Origin: Hydractinia symbiolongicarpus
Lineage: Eukaryota; Cnidaria; Hydrozoa; Anthoathecata; Hydractiniidae
Assembly (NCBI RefSeq): GCF_029227915.1
Contig: NC_079884.1
Coordinates: 10,044,001-10,108,000 of the forward strand
Direction: 5' to 3'
DNA: 64,000 nucleotides
Part shown: positions 24,378 through 37,574 of the stretch, piece after piece
Layout of the letters: the number at the start of each line of letters is the position of its first letter
Numbering within the stretch: the stretch's first letter is position 1
Translations under genes and position numbers: made by a program
Notes under the pieces: generated by a model
Database searches by the model: none
Seen by the model: the letters and a program-made list of their open reading frames with translations, nothing else
What the model was told of the DNA's origin: nothing

Positions 24378-25756
24378 GTCTTGGTTTTGCACATTTGAAT
24401 GGAGGACAGTCAATTTCGTTCACTTTTAGCGTTCCTACCACAGCTAGATATTTTGGTCCCCCTCTGCTACAGTTTATACAACTATGATTGGTACTCCTCC
24501 ATCCTACCTCAAGGAAGAGAACGCGTCGACTGGTCTGGTTCCACCAATATGCAAACTTACTTGAAGCCATCAGATCGACCAAATCAATGGTTATTTTCAC
24601 TGAAAATTATGACGACCAGTGGCTCCCTTGTGAAGTCGTATTCATTTTTATTGTAAGATTTGAAGCTAGGTGACGACAATAGCTGGATTTCTACGTCATA
24701 CGTCGAACTTTCAGCTGGCATGTTGTATAATTTCTCTTTGACGTATGAATCGTCGTCTTTAAATTACGGCATCCCGTGGCCTCTGTTATTAGATTCGTTT
24801 ATTCTTATGTTGGATCACAACTGGGCTTCTTACTTCACAATCATGTCCAATGTTATCAAGATCAAGAATGAGAACATCACTGCACAAATAGCAGAGCTCC
24901 AGCTACAACATACAACCTACATTTTGCAGTGTGGCCCGCACACCTTTACTATTGACTTACAACTTTACAACAAAGCTTTAGTTGCAACAGTTTCCAACCA
25001 GGTTCGTTCTTCAATGCCATTGCAAGGTTGGATATGGTTGACGAAGATGTGATCAATCCATTCCTGGTTACTATGAAAGCCCAACATCTGAATGCTTGCG
25101 TAAGATATTTATGTTTTGATTAACTTTTAATCAGGATGCTACATCTACTATATATCTACTACATATGTCTATAGCATCTCGGTTCAACATTACAAAGACA
25201 ACAATCAAATTTTTTTTATTTTAGCATGTCAATGTTCTCCCGCAGGAAGTCTGTCAAACGCGTGTAATCACATTACTGGACAGTGCTTGTGCAAACAAAA
25301 CGCGCATGGTTTAAAAAGTCATGAATGTTTTACATGGTTTCTTTCGCTTGAGCATGACTAACCCAAAAGGTTGTCAGGGATGTTTTGGTTATGGCCATCT
25401 AGCGTCCTGTACTACGGCAGTTGGTTTCGTGAGAAGCTATGTTGTAACTAGGTTTACAAGTACGTCTGTTAGCTTAGTATTTGTAACGTTTAACAATAAG
25501 AATTTTTACACTAAGTGACGTCACAATATATTCTTTAAAAATGTAATCCTAAGAAACTACTATTTACGGAGATATCTCAAATCATATCATGATGAAGCTT
25601 TTTTGATTATACACAGTTTTTTTATAGTTATAATATACTATAATATAGAATGATGAAGGTCTCGGCATACCGATGTCAGCTACGAGAATCCCTTAGGCGA
25701 GGTAAACACGCTGTAATCAAAAAAATTAGAAAGATATCAAAATTCAGTTTTCTTAT

Positions 25757-26071
25757 ATGAATGTCTCAAAGCAAACCCAAACCATAATCATAAGAAAAAT
25801 TGACAGTAAAGAGATGGCTTTATGTGTGGTGAGTAGCTTTAACGTTAACTCCAATTTAATCAAAATACTTCAGCATTACACTGAGTCACTGAAAAAAGAA
25901 GATTCTTCGAATTTGTTGGAAGATTTGCTTATATTGTACATTAGAGTTATAACTCTCTCCTATGTCAAGGATAAACAACAACTATACAAAATAGATTTTG
26001 ATGCTAAAAAGTCCAGATCATTGCGTACTGAGCTGAAGAAAAAGACACCTTCACTGGATCAAGATAATTGA
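25757..26071 (+). CDS. Possible 104-residue coding fragment, unrecognised
   Basis: The frame has balanced composition, with a helical segment (NLIKILQHYTESLKKEDSSN, then LLEDLLILYIRVITLSYVKD) and a basic C-terminus (KKSRSLRTELKKK). This looks more protein-like than neighbouring AT-driven frames. It may be a remnant of a transposon-encoded protein. I see no start-site support and no flanking exons. Confidence 0.3.
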   Translation: MNVSKQTQTIIIRKIDSKEMALCVVSSFNVNSNLIKILQHYTESLKKEDSSNLLEDLLILYIRVITLSYVKDKQQLYKIDFDAKKSRSLRTELKKKTPSLDQDN

Positions 26072-28859
26072 TATTGTGGAATGACAAAAAACCAGCTATT
26101 TTTATAGCTACACATCTAAAAAAATCATTATGACATGGCAAACTAGTATAAGGTAATTTTAGTTTTAAGTTTTGCATGAGAGAAAGAGGTTTTTTTCTTA
26201 GGCATTCTCAATACAAATTTTTTATGCATTAACAACTTTTAGCCGAGTGTTACTAATATGTTACTGGCGGTAACGCGTTATTAAAAGCGTGGTTCATTCT
26301 TAATAAAAAAAAGTCGATAATGAAAATCTAATTTTTTATTTATTGCTTTTATGGATAAAAGGTATTTTTTTAAGAAATACTGTCGTCCTTTTTCATTTGA
26401 AAAAAAAGGGATATATAGTTTTTAACCCCCGTGCTCATGTTGATGTGTAAGTCTTTTTCAAATGTTTTAAATTTCGCTAAATTTGAAGATAGTTGAACTG
26501 TGGAAAATTGCGACTCAGAAATTCTGTGAGTGCAATATTCTTACGGCGAAGATTATTATCTCCTTAAAATTAAGCTGGCCTTTTTCCGAAACTGATTAAA
26601 ACAAGTATTCGCACTGTATTTTGCTTTCAACATATACATAGAAGGAAACAGACAAAACAAATTAATGTGATATTTCGAATAATATCTATGTCTTATGATT
26701 AAATTATACATAGTCAAACGTGGACATATATTCTCATTTTTTTAGGATATGATTTACTACAAAATATTGTTTTAAAAATAAGAAAGTAAGAGTTTAATTA
26801 TACTTACTGTAGTGTGGATTTATACTTGGCTGCAAACTTGAGAATCGCAGCTACAAAATATATGTTTTTTAAAATGCTTGGTTATAAAAATTGCCGTGTT
26901 TTTAGTGTCTTTTTCAGTGTTTGCCCTTCTTTCTGCATAGTACAGGGTCGTCACTAAAATCAACTACATCGTTATTAATCAAATTAGCAAAAACAGGTTT
27001 AATAATTTTCTGCTTTCTGTGTCATTATAGTCAAAGTCTCTCATCGAAGAATTATCCTTTTTTGCAGCCATCTCTGTCGACCAAAATATTTTCTAATAGA
27101 TCTTGACAAAGTCATTCTGTAAGGACACGTGGCGCATTGTAGGCACCAGGTACTAAGTTAACTCAATAACAGAGTTAACTGTGATCTTCAGACCCTCATA
27201 TGTTTGCCACGATATAAATATGCTTGACTTTGCGTTTTTAGAAAAAGTACCCGGTCGATCTTCAATGGTTTGGGTTAAGTCTGTGAAATACTGCAGAAAG
27301 CTATACAAAACGTGGATCGTTGACATCTGAAAATGGAACAGGAAGCAGTTATTTTTGTGCTTAAATTCTTCGCTGTTCTTAATGTTTAGAATTTCAAAAA
27401 AATTAAAAGTACCAGCTGGTCAGGTGGTCCGAAATTTTTTAACACAGTGCTGACTGTTGAACTTAAAATTTGAGCTGCTATCTTAACGTTCATTACTAAA
27501 AAGGATGATAATTTATATGATCATATAATAATTTTAGTGGAAGATGTAAGCCACATTCACGATATCCATAAAAAATGTCTGCTATGTGATTCCAAACTAA
27601 AAACACCCCCATTCCACAAAAAACGTGTGCACCCACCAGCACCCGAGTTGGCCAGGCAGTTTCCAGCTGTTTTTATTAAATGTGGAGGATCAGCGTTAAA
27701 CTAAACATAACGCTTTTTAGCACTTAAGAAATTAACAGTTCTGTATGCTCCATACACGTTACAGCAACTACATTTAAATTACATTGCAGCTCACATATGC
27801 TTACAGCTTTCCAAAACATGGGGAAAATTTGAGCTGATGTTGCTTCAGTTGTTGCAAAATTTGCTTGGCTACACTTGAAAGGATTAACTACAGTGCAAAC
27901 AAAAAAAATAAAACATGTGTTGGCAAGTCATCCACTTTTTGAACAGTAGCATAGATCAAATTTATGTCTCCAAGATAACTTAATTTTGTAGGTGCATTCA
28001 AATTTGATGACATATGTTTAGCTGAAACTTGTGCTTTCTTAATGGAGTTTTTGCATTGTTTGTATATGGTACCACTATTCAGATTTAATAATGCACAATA
28101 TGGAGATCGAAAAAACACAGTTTGTTGCAATGGACTTTCATCAGAATGAATTTCAATTTTTTTGGAGACAGTATGTTAATTAAAATACAATGATCTGGAA
28201 ATGGATACGTCACTAATTCTAGTGCATATGTGATATTTCGAGGTCACTTATATGACGATGATTGATTGCTCTGCAGCGACAGACTGCGATATTTTCGCTT
28301 TGGAAGATATGAAACGCAGTTGAGGAAGGTTAAAAATGCGCCAGTTAAAGTTTTTGCGATGTCGTGAAAATAGATCAATTCACGCGATGGCCCGCGAAAG
28401 TTCAAGAAAGGAAGTGAATTGTTCATGCTGACGTCAGCAAAAATTATTACAGTTTGAAGTTTTGAATCTAAGTAAATAACCTTAGTCATAAATGCGTTGT
28501 GAACGATGAAAAAAATGCGTGAGTCTAATATAAAAAGGTTGGTAGTAAATTTACTTGAATTTCTAAAACTAAAAAATGTAACTGCTCAATTTTAACGTTG
28601 TAAAATCGGAAAGGTGGAGGTAGAAATGCATCCAGTTTTTGATACTCCACTTTCGTAGTTCCTTTTGCCTTTTATCTTTTGTTGGATATAAGAAAGTTTC
28701 ATTTCCAACCTTATTTTTTATGATCCACCATAAGCTTTCATAAGTAAATCTGTCACGTTTAATATTATAAAAACCAATTCTTCTGTTTTAGGAGAATATT
28801 TTAACTTTAGTTCTAATTCTGTTTTACGATAAGCATATTTTATTGAAAGCATACACGAC
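26072..28859. other. Intergenic stretch with weak coding remnants
   Basis: No gene is supported. The minus-strand frame at 27888-28130 (SPYCALLNLNSG, then YKQCKNSIKKAQ) has a C-x8-10-C-like pattern that might be a decayed transposon protein, but I cannot name it. Plus-strand frames near 26921-27106 are not convincing. Confidence 0.35.
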
Positions 28860-28869
28860 AAAGATGAGA

Positions 28870-29660
28870 GGTGACTCGCTTTGTGATCTATCAAGCTTGT
28901 TGAAAATGTGGCTTACGGGCTTACAAATTGTCTCTTGGTATTGACAGCCTCCTGAATCACCCCTTTGAATAGTAGCTGATATACTTCTTCCTGCACTAAT
29001 TTCTGTTGGTCCGGAGAAAAACATAGAGCCTGTGTCTCTTTGCTTTGTTGTGGAGTTTGATTCAGAGGTATTCTGTATCCCCGGACCACACCCAAATTGT
29101 TTTGGTCTTTTTGTTATAAATTCCAAATTTTCAAAAAGTATTTTAACCTCCCTCCTATTGCATTTTTGTTTTTCCCCAGTGATAGATGAAATAAATTTTT
29201 ATCACTGGATGTACGTTCGTCAGTGCATGGAGGAAGTGTCTCTCTTTCTTTGGAAACAAAAAAGATAAATTGCTCACCTTTTTTTATTGGAGGTCGATAG
29301 TTATCTCTTCTGATGCTGTTGTTGGTGGTGCATCTTCTGGCTGAGGTATTTCTCAAAATTTTACCAAACAAGGCGCTACTCTGCCACATGTTCTATTTTC
29401 CTAAGTATATCTTGCAGAACCAATTAATTCTACTCTGGATTGTCTCGTGCACTCTCAATTTCGGCCACGCTAGTTAGTGGGCCCAAGACGTTCAACACTT
29501 TTTGCTGGTAGTTATTGAGGCCCTGGTTCTGCTTGAACCCAGGCTTCAATCCACTTTCAAAAAGGATTTCCTTCATGTACGAAACCAATTTTTTTGGTTC
29601 CATGTCATTAATGGCGACTGGGGATTCAGCTCGAGTTTTGTACAGCCTTATTCACAATCT
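28870..29660 (-). pseudogene. Second DIRS-like relic: gag end and reverse transcriptase start
   Basis: Read on the minus strand: a gag-like piece (KPGFKQNQGLNNYQQKVLNV then LGPLTSVAEIESARDNPE, about 29600-29430), then GGRLKYFLKIWNL ending at 29114. GVVRGYRIPLNQTPQQSKE then QKLVQEEVYQLLFKGVIQEA and FVSP follow at 29095-28913. GG-RLxxFLxxW, GYRIP and LLxKGxIxE are hallmarks of the N-terminal part of DIRS-type reverse transcriptase. Frameshifts and stops break it and it ends before the catalytic motifs. The 705-bp array begins inside or at the edge of its gag part (about 29632). Confidence 0.75.
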
Positions 29661-32600
29661 ACGGTTATTACTAGATGGAAAACGTAAAAACACGTTTCTC
29701 TGTGCAGACGATATTGTATTTTGTATTAAGCTTTTGCTCAAATTGTCAATTCTCAAATTTCTCTTACTACTTTTTTATATTTTACATAAAATCTGTCATA
29801 TTGCTAAAAACTACGCGATTAACATACCTGCATAACAGTCTGACAAATGACAAGTCAACATGATCTGTTAAAAATGCATTCTCTTGACGTCTTTTTACAA
29901 CTTAGACTCCTTTATTATTTGTCTTTGACAGTGTAATTAAGTCGTGTTCGCTAAAACTTGTGATGCAGTTGCATTGGATTTTTGCTATACCAAGTGTGTT
30001 TATTTAATGACATTTTTTTAAAGCGCAGCTATAGTCATAATACGACTTTACAGCGTACATTTTTAATGTCATTTCTAAACACATGTCGCGCATGTATTCG
30101 TCCTCCTTTTATTCTTTGGTTAGACGGAGTTTACTTGTCGCTTCCATTTTGTTTTCAAGGCTGCTTGGAAACATTTTCCTCAAACGAGTCCGCACTTCCA
30201 TGATAATTATTATTATTTGTGATTTCTGAAAGGCTGTGTTTCACATTGTTTACAAATCAAGACTGCCGAAGGAAGTTTTAAAACGCAAATTATAATCGAG
30301 TTCCTTTGAAGATTTCCTTTGGGAGTTGAAGTCTTTGCAAGAGTTTTGTACCGTAAGTAAGTCTCAACACTCTCCTACTACTTTTTTATATTTTACATAC
30401 AATCTGTCATATTGCTAAAAACTTTGCTATTAACATACCTGCATAACAGTCTGACAAATGACAAGTGAACATGATCTCCTTAAAATGCATTTTCTTGACG
30501 TCTTTTTTGCAACTTAAACTATTATTCGTCTGTCACAAAATAATTAAGTTGTGTTCGCTAAAAGTTGTGGTCAGTTGCGTTGGATTTTTGCTATACCACA
30601 TGTGTTTATTTAATGACAATTTTAATAGCGCAGACATAGTCATAATACGACTTTACAGCGTGCATTTCAAATGTCATTTCTAAACACATGTCGCCCATGT
30701 CTCGACTCTCCATCTAATCTTTGGTTGAAGGGAGTTTGATTGTCTCTTTCTTTTTCTTTTTAAGGCTGCTTGAAAATATTTTCCTTTAAGGAGGTTGCAT
30801 ATCCATGATTATCATTATTTTTGATGTCTGAAAAGCAGTGTTTCACATTGTTCACAAATCAAGACTGTCGACTGAAATTTTACTATGCAAGTCATAATCC
30901 ATTTTCTTTGAAGATTTCCGTCGGCAGTTGAAGTCTTCGCAGAAGTTTTATACCGCCTCATTTACAATAAACGGTTATTATTAGATCGAAAACGTAAAAA
31001 CACGTTTCTCTATCCAGACCATATTGTATTTTGTATTAAGCTTTTGCTCAAATTGTCAAGTCTCAACATTCTCCTACTACCTTTTTATATTATACATACA
31101 ATCTGTCATATTGCTAAAAACTATGCTATTAACAGACTTGCATAACATTCAGACAAAAGACAAGTGAACGTGATCTCCTTAAAATGCATTTTCTTGACGT
31201 CTTCTTTACAACTTAGAGTACTTTATTATTCGTCTGTCACAAAATAATTAAGTTGTGTTCGCTAATAGTTGTGGTCAGTTGCGTTGGATTTTTGCTATAC
31301 CACATGTGTTTATTTAATGACAATTTTAATAGCGCAGATATAGTCATAATACGACTTTACAGCGTGCATTTCAAATGTCATTTCTAAACACATGTCGCCT
31401 ATGTCTCGACTCTCCATCTATTCTTTGGTTGGAGGGAGTTTGATTGTCTCTTTCTTTTTCTTTTTAAGGCTGCTTGAAATTATTTTCCTTAAACGAGGTT
31501 GCATTTCCATGATTATTATTATTTTTGATGTCTGAAAAGCTGTGTTTCGCATTGTTCACAAATCAAGACTTTCGAAAGAAACTTAACTATGCAAATTATA
31601 ATCCCTTTTTTTTGAAGATTTCCGTCGGCAGTTGAAGTCTTTGCGGGAGTTTTATACCGCCTCATTTACAATAAACGGTTATTATTAGATCGAAAACGTA
31701 AAAACACGTTTCTCTATGCAGGCGAGATTCGACTTTGTATTAAGCTTTTGCTCAAAATGTCAAGTCTCAACACTCTCCTACTACTTTCTTATATTTTACA
31801 TACAATCTGGCATATTGCTAAAAACTATGCTATTAACATACCTACATAACATTCTGACAAATGACAAGTGAACATGATGTCCTTAAAATGCATTTTCTTG
31901 ACGTTTTCTTTACAACTTAAACTCATTTATTATTCGTCTGTCACAAAATAATTAAGTTGTGTTCGCTAAAAGTTGTGGTGCAGTTACGTTGGATTTTCGC
32001 TATACCACGTGTATTTATTTAATGACACTTTTAAAAGCGCAGATATAGTCATAATACGACTTTACAGCGCACATTTTAAAAGTCTGTTTTAAACACATGT
32101 CGCCCATGTATTAGTTCCCCATGCATTTTCTGGTTGGAGGGAGTTTTCTTGTCGCTTACTTTTTCTTTTTAAGGCTGCTTGAAAATATTTTCCTTAAACG
32201 AGGTCGCATATCCATGATTATCATTATTTTTGATGTCTGAAAAGCTGTGTTTCACATTGTTCACAAATCAAGACTGTCGACTGAAATTTTACTATGCAAG
32301 TCATAATCCATTTCTTTTGAATACTTCCGTCGGCAGTTGAACTCTTTGCAGGAGTTTTATACCGCCTCATTTACAATAAACGGTTATTACTAGATGGAAA
32401 ACGTAAAAACACGTTTTTTTATGCAGGCGATATTGGATTTTGTATTAAGCTTTTGCTCAAATTGTCAAGTTTCAACACTCTCCTACTACTTTTTTATGTT
32501 TTACATACAATCTGACATATTGCTAAAAACTATGCTATTAACATACCTATATAACATTCTGACAAATGACAAGTGAACATGATGTCCTTAAAATGCATTT

Positions 32601-33344
32601 TCTTGACGTTTTCTTTACAACTTAAACTCCTTTATTATTCGTCTGTCACAAAATAATTAAGTTGTGTTCGCTAAAAGTTGTGGTGCAGTTACGTTGGATT
32701 TTCGCTATACCACGTGTATTTATTTAATGACACTTTTAAAAGCGCAGATATAGTCATAATACGACTTTACAGCGCACATTTTAAAAGTCTGTTTTAAACA
32801 CATGTCGCCCATGTATTAGTTCCCCATGCATTTTCTGGTCGGAGGGAGTTTTCTTGTCGCTTACTTTTTCTTTTTAAGGCTGCTTGAAAATATTTTCCTT
32901 AAACGAGGTCGCATATCCATGATTATCATTATTTTTGATGTCTGAAAAGCTGTGTTTCACATTGTTCACAAATCAAGACTGTCGACTGAAATTTTACTAT
33001 GCAAGTCATAATCCATTTCTTTTGAATACTTCCGTCGGCAGTTGAACTCTTTGCAGGAGTTTTATACCGCCTCATTTACAATAAACGGTTATTACTAGAT
33101 GGAAAACGTAAAAACACGTTTCTCTATGCAGGCGAGATTCGACTTTGTATTAAGCTTTTGCTCAAATTGTCAACTCTCAACACTCTCTTACTACTTTTTT
33201 ATATTTTACATACAATCTGACATATTGCTAAAAACTATGCTATTAACATACCTGCATAACAGTCTGACAAATGACAACTGAACATGATATCCTTAAAATG
33301 CATTTTCTTGACGTCTTCTCTACAACTTAAACTCCTTTATTATT

Positions 33345-35459
33345 CGTCTGTCACAAAATAATTAAGTTGTGTTCGCTAAAAGTTGTGGTGCAGTTGCGTT
33401 GGATTTTCGCTATACCACGTGTGTTTATTTAATGACACTTTTAAAAGCGCAGATATAGTCATAATACGACTTTACAGCGTGCATTTTAAATGTCATTTCT
33501 AAACGCATGTCGCCCATGTCTCGACTCTCCATCTATTCCTTGGTTGGAGGGAGTTTGATTGTCTCTTTCTTTTTCTTTTTAAGGCTGCTTGAAAATATTT
33601 TCCTTTAACGAGGTTGCATATCCATGATTATCATTATTTTTGATGTCTGAAAAGCTGTGTTTCACATTGTTCACAAATCAAGACTGTCGACTGAAATTTT
33701 ACTATGCAAGTCATAATCCATTTCTTTTGAATACTTCCGTCGGCAGTTGAACTCTTTGCAGGAGTTTTATACCGCCTCATTTACAATAAACGGTTATTAC
33801 TAGATGGAAAACGTAAAAACACGTTTCTCTATGCAGGCGAGATTGGATTTTGTATTAAACTTTTGCTCAAATTGTCAACTCTCAACACTCTCTTACTACT
33901 TTTTTATATTTTACATACAATCTGACATATTGCTAAAAACTATGCTATTAACATACCTGCATAACAGTCTGACAAATGACAAGTGAACATGATGTCCTTA
34001 AAATGCATTTTCTTGACGTCTTCTCTACAACTTAAACTCCTTTATTATTCGTCTGTCACAAAATAATTAAGTTGTGTTCGCTAAAAGTTGTGGTGCAGTT
34101 GCGTTGGATTTTCGCTATACCACGTGTGTTTATTTAATGACACTTTTAAAAGCGCAGATATAGTCATAATACGACTTTACAGCGTGCATTTTAAATGTCA
34201 TTTCTAAACACATGTCGCCCATGTCTCGACTCTCCATCTATTCCTTGGTTGGAGGGAGTTTGATTGTCTCTTTCTTTTTCTTTTTAAGGCTGCTTGAAAA
34301 TATTTTCCTTTAACGAGGTTGCATATCCATGATTATCATTATTTTTGATATCTGAAAAGCTGTGTTTCACATTGTTCACAAATCAAGACTGTCGGCTGAA
34401 ATTTTACTATGCAAGTCATAATCCATTTCCTTTGAAGATTTCCGTCGGCAGTTGAACTCTTTGCAGGAGTTTTATACCGCCTCATTTACAATAAACGGTT
34501 ATTATTAGATGCAAAACGTAAAAACACGTTTCTCTATGCAGGCGAGATTGGACTTTGTATTAAGCTTTTGCTCAAATTGTCAACTCTCAACACTCTCCTA
34601 CTACTTTTTTATATTTTACATACAATCTGGCATATTGCTAAAAACTTTGCTATTAACATACCTGCATAACAGTCTGTTAAATGACAAGTGAACATGATCT
34701 CCCCAAAATGAATTCTCTTGACGTCTTCTTTACAACTTAAACTCCTTTATTATTCGTCTGTAACAAAATAATTAAGTTGTGTTCGCTAAAAGTTGTGGTG
34801 CAGTTGCGTTGGATTTTCGCTATACCACATGTGTTTATTTAATGACAATTTTAAAAGCGCAGATATAGTCATAATACGACTTTACAGCGTGCATTTTAAA
34901 TGTCATTTCTAAACACATGTCGCCCATGTCTCGACTCTCCATCTATTCTTTGGTTGGAGGGAGTTTGATTGTCTCTTTCTTTTTCTTCTTAAGGCTGCTT
35001 GAAAATATTTTCCTTAAACGAGGTTGCATATCCATGATTATTATTATTTTTGATGTCTGAAAAGTTGTGTTTCACATTGTTCACAAATCAAGACTGTCGA
35101 CTGAAATTTTACTATGCAAGTCATAATCCATTTCCTTTGAAGATTTCCGTCGGCAGTTGAAGTCTTCGCAGGAGTTTTATACCGCCTCATTTACAATAAA
35201 CGGTTATTATTAGATGCAAAATGTAAAAACCCGTTTCTCTATGCAGGCGAGATTGGACTTTGTATTAAGCTTTTGCTCAAATTGTCAACTCTCAACACTC
35301 TCCTACTACTTTTTTATATTTTACATACAATCTGTCATATTGCTAAAAACTATGCTATTAACATACCTGCATAACAGTCTGTTAAATGACAAGTGAACAT
35401 GATCTTCCTAAATTGAATTCTCTTGACGTCTTCTTTACAACTTAAACTCCTTTATTATT
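33345..35459 (+). repeat. Higher-order block 1 of the array (three units, 2115 bp)
   Basis: This three-unit block is matched at a 2115-bp offset by 35460-37574. Rare variants are shared exactly, for example AAACGCATGTCG (33503 and 35618), GATATCTG with GTCGGCTG (about 34350 and 36465), AATGTAAAAACCCG (35220 and 37335) and CTTCCTAAATTGAATTC (35403 and 37518). Outside the block those variants no longer line up. Edges are accurate to roughly 60 bp. Confidence 0.85.
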
Positions 35460-37574
35460 CGTCTGTCACAAAATAATTAAGTTGTGTTCGCTAAAAGTTG
35501 TGGTGCAGTTGCGTTGGATTTTCGCTATACCACGTGTGTTTATTTAATGACACTTTTAAAAGCGCAGATATAGTCATAATACGACTTTACAGCGTGCATT
35601 TTAAATGTCATTTCTAAACGCATGTCGCCCATGTCTCGACTCTCCATCTATTCCTTGGTTGGAGGGAGTTTGATTGTCTCTTTCTTTTTCTTTTTAAGGC
35701 TGCTTGAAAATATTTTCCTTTAACGAGGTTGCATATCCATGATTATCATTATTTTTGATGTCTGAAAAGCTGTGTTTCACATTGTTCACAAATCAAGACT
35801 GTCGACTGAAATTTTACTATGCAAGTCATAATCCATTTCTTTTGAATACTTCCGTCGGCAGTTGAACTCTTTGCAGGAGTTTTATACCGCCTCATTTACA
35901 ATAAACGGTTATTACTAGATGGAAAACGTAAAAACACGTTTCTCTATGCAGGCGAGATTGGATTTTGTATTAAACTTTTGCTCAAATTGTCAACTCTCAA
36001 CACTCTCTTACTACTTTTTTATATTTTACATACAATCTGACATATTGCTAAAAACTATGCTATTAACATACCTGCATAACAGTCTGACAAATGACAAGTG
36101 AACATGATGTCCTTAAAATGCATTTTCTTGACGTCTTCTCTACAACTTAAACTCCTTTATTATTCGTCTGTCACAAAATAATTAAGTTGTGTTCGCTAAA
36201 AGTTGTGGTGCAGTTGCGTTGGATTTTCGCTATACCACGTGTGTTTATTTAATGACACTTTTAAAAGCGCAGATATAGTCATAATACGACTTTACAGCGT
36301 GCATTTTAAATGTCATTTCTAAACACATGTCGCCCATGTCTCGACTCTCCATCTATTCCTTGGTTGGAGGGAGTTTGATTGTCTCTTTCTTTTTCTTTTT
36401 AAGGCTGCTTGAAAATATTTTCCTTTAACGAGGTTGCATATCCATGATTATCATTATTTTTGATATCTGAAAAGCTGTGTTTCACATTGTTCACAAATCA
36501 AGACTGTCGGCTGAAATTTTACTATGCAAGTCATAATCCATTTCCTTTGAAGATTTCCGTCGGCAGTTGAACTCTTTGCAGGAGTTTTATACCGCCTCAT
36601 TTACAATAAACGGTTATTATTAGATGCAAAACGTAAAAACACGTTTCTCTATGCAGGCGAGATTGGACTTTGTATTAAGCTTTTGCTCAAATTGTCAACT
36701 CTCAACACTCTCCTACTACTTTTTTATATTTTACATACAATCTGGCATATTGCTAAAAACTTTGCTATTAACATACCTGCATAACAGTCTGTTAAATGAC
36801 AAGTGAACATGATCTCCCCAAAATGAATTCTCTTGACGTCTTCTTTACAACTTAAACTCCTTTATTATTCGTCTGTAACAAAATAATTAAGTTGTGTTCG
36901 CTAAAAGTTGTGGTGCAGTTGCGTTGGATTTTCGCTATACCACATGTGTTTATTTAATGACAATTTTAAAAGCGCAGATATAGTCATAATACGACTTTAC
37001 AGCGTGCATTTTAAATGTCATTTCTAAACACATGTCGCCCATGTCTCGACTCTCCATCTATTCTTTGGTTGGAGGGAGTTTGATTGTCTCTTTCTTTTTC
37101 TTCTTAAGGCTGCTTGAAAATATTTTCCTTAAACGAGGTTGCATATCCATGATTATTATTATTTTTGATGTCTGAAAAGTTGTGTTTCACATTGTTCACA
37201 AATCAAGACTGTCGACTGAAATTTTACTATGCAAGTCATAATCCATTTCCTTTGAAGATTTCCGTCGGCAGTTGAAGTCTTCGCAGGAGTTTTATACCGC
37301 CTCATTTACAATAAACGGTTATTATTAGATGCAAAATGTAAAAACCCGTTTCTCTATGCAGGCGAGATTGGACTTTGTATTAAGCTTTTGCTCAAATTGT
37401 CAACTCTCAACACTCTCCTACTACTTTTTTATATTTTACATACAATCTGTCATATTGCTAAAAACTATGCTATTAACATACCTGCATAACAGTCTGTTAA
37501 ATGACAAGTGAACATGATCTTCCTAAATTGAATTCTCTTGACGTCTTCTTTACAACTTAAACTCCTTTATTATT
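35460..37574 (+). repeat. Higher-order block 2 of the array (three units, 2115 bp)
   Basis: A second copy of the 33345-35459 block, with no difference noticed at the positions I compared. Divergence resumes at about 37570 (GTAACAAAATAATAAAG versus GTCACAAAATAATTAAG). Units starting at 38033 and 38738 again resemble the second and third members of the block, suggesting a partial third round. Confidence 0.85.

Larger units (their letters stand above)
20859..25460 (+). pseudogene. Laminin-like gene relic (EGF-like and domain-IV-like exons)
   Basis: Exons are bounded by good AG/GT sites. 20859-21026 encodes one intact laminin-EGF module (CDCYPPGNDGKC, GQCNCKPGIYERRCDQCLPG, KWG), phase 1 to phase 1. 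21441-21641 gives DCNCNVFGT, then CNPYNGQCTCK and CIPCACNPGGANPSCNKITG in three different frames. 21726 onward gives GICSCKTGVTGPT, then drifts into unrelated sequence. 24378-24658 starts LGFAHLNGGQSISFTFSVP and then shifts frame; 24660-25099 has LSAGMLYNFSLTYESS and LLLDSFILML, shifting later. Both resemble laminin beta-type domain IV. 25225 to about 25460 has CQCSPAGSLSNACNHITGQC and, after a shift, LSMTNPKGCQGCFGYGH. An expected Cys is also lost (GPTS). Laminins are basement-membrane proteins; this copy could not make one. Sequencing indels are an alternative explanation for some shifts. Confidence 0.7.
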
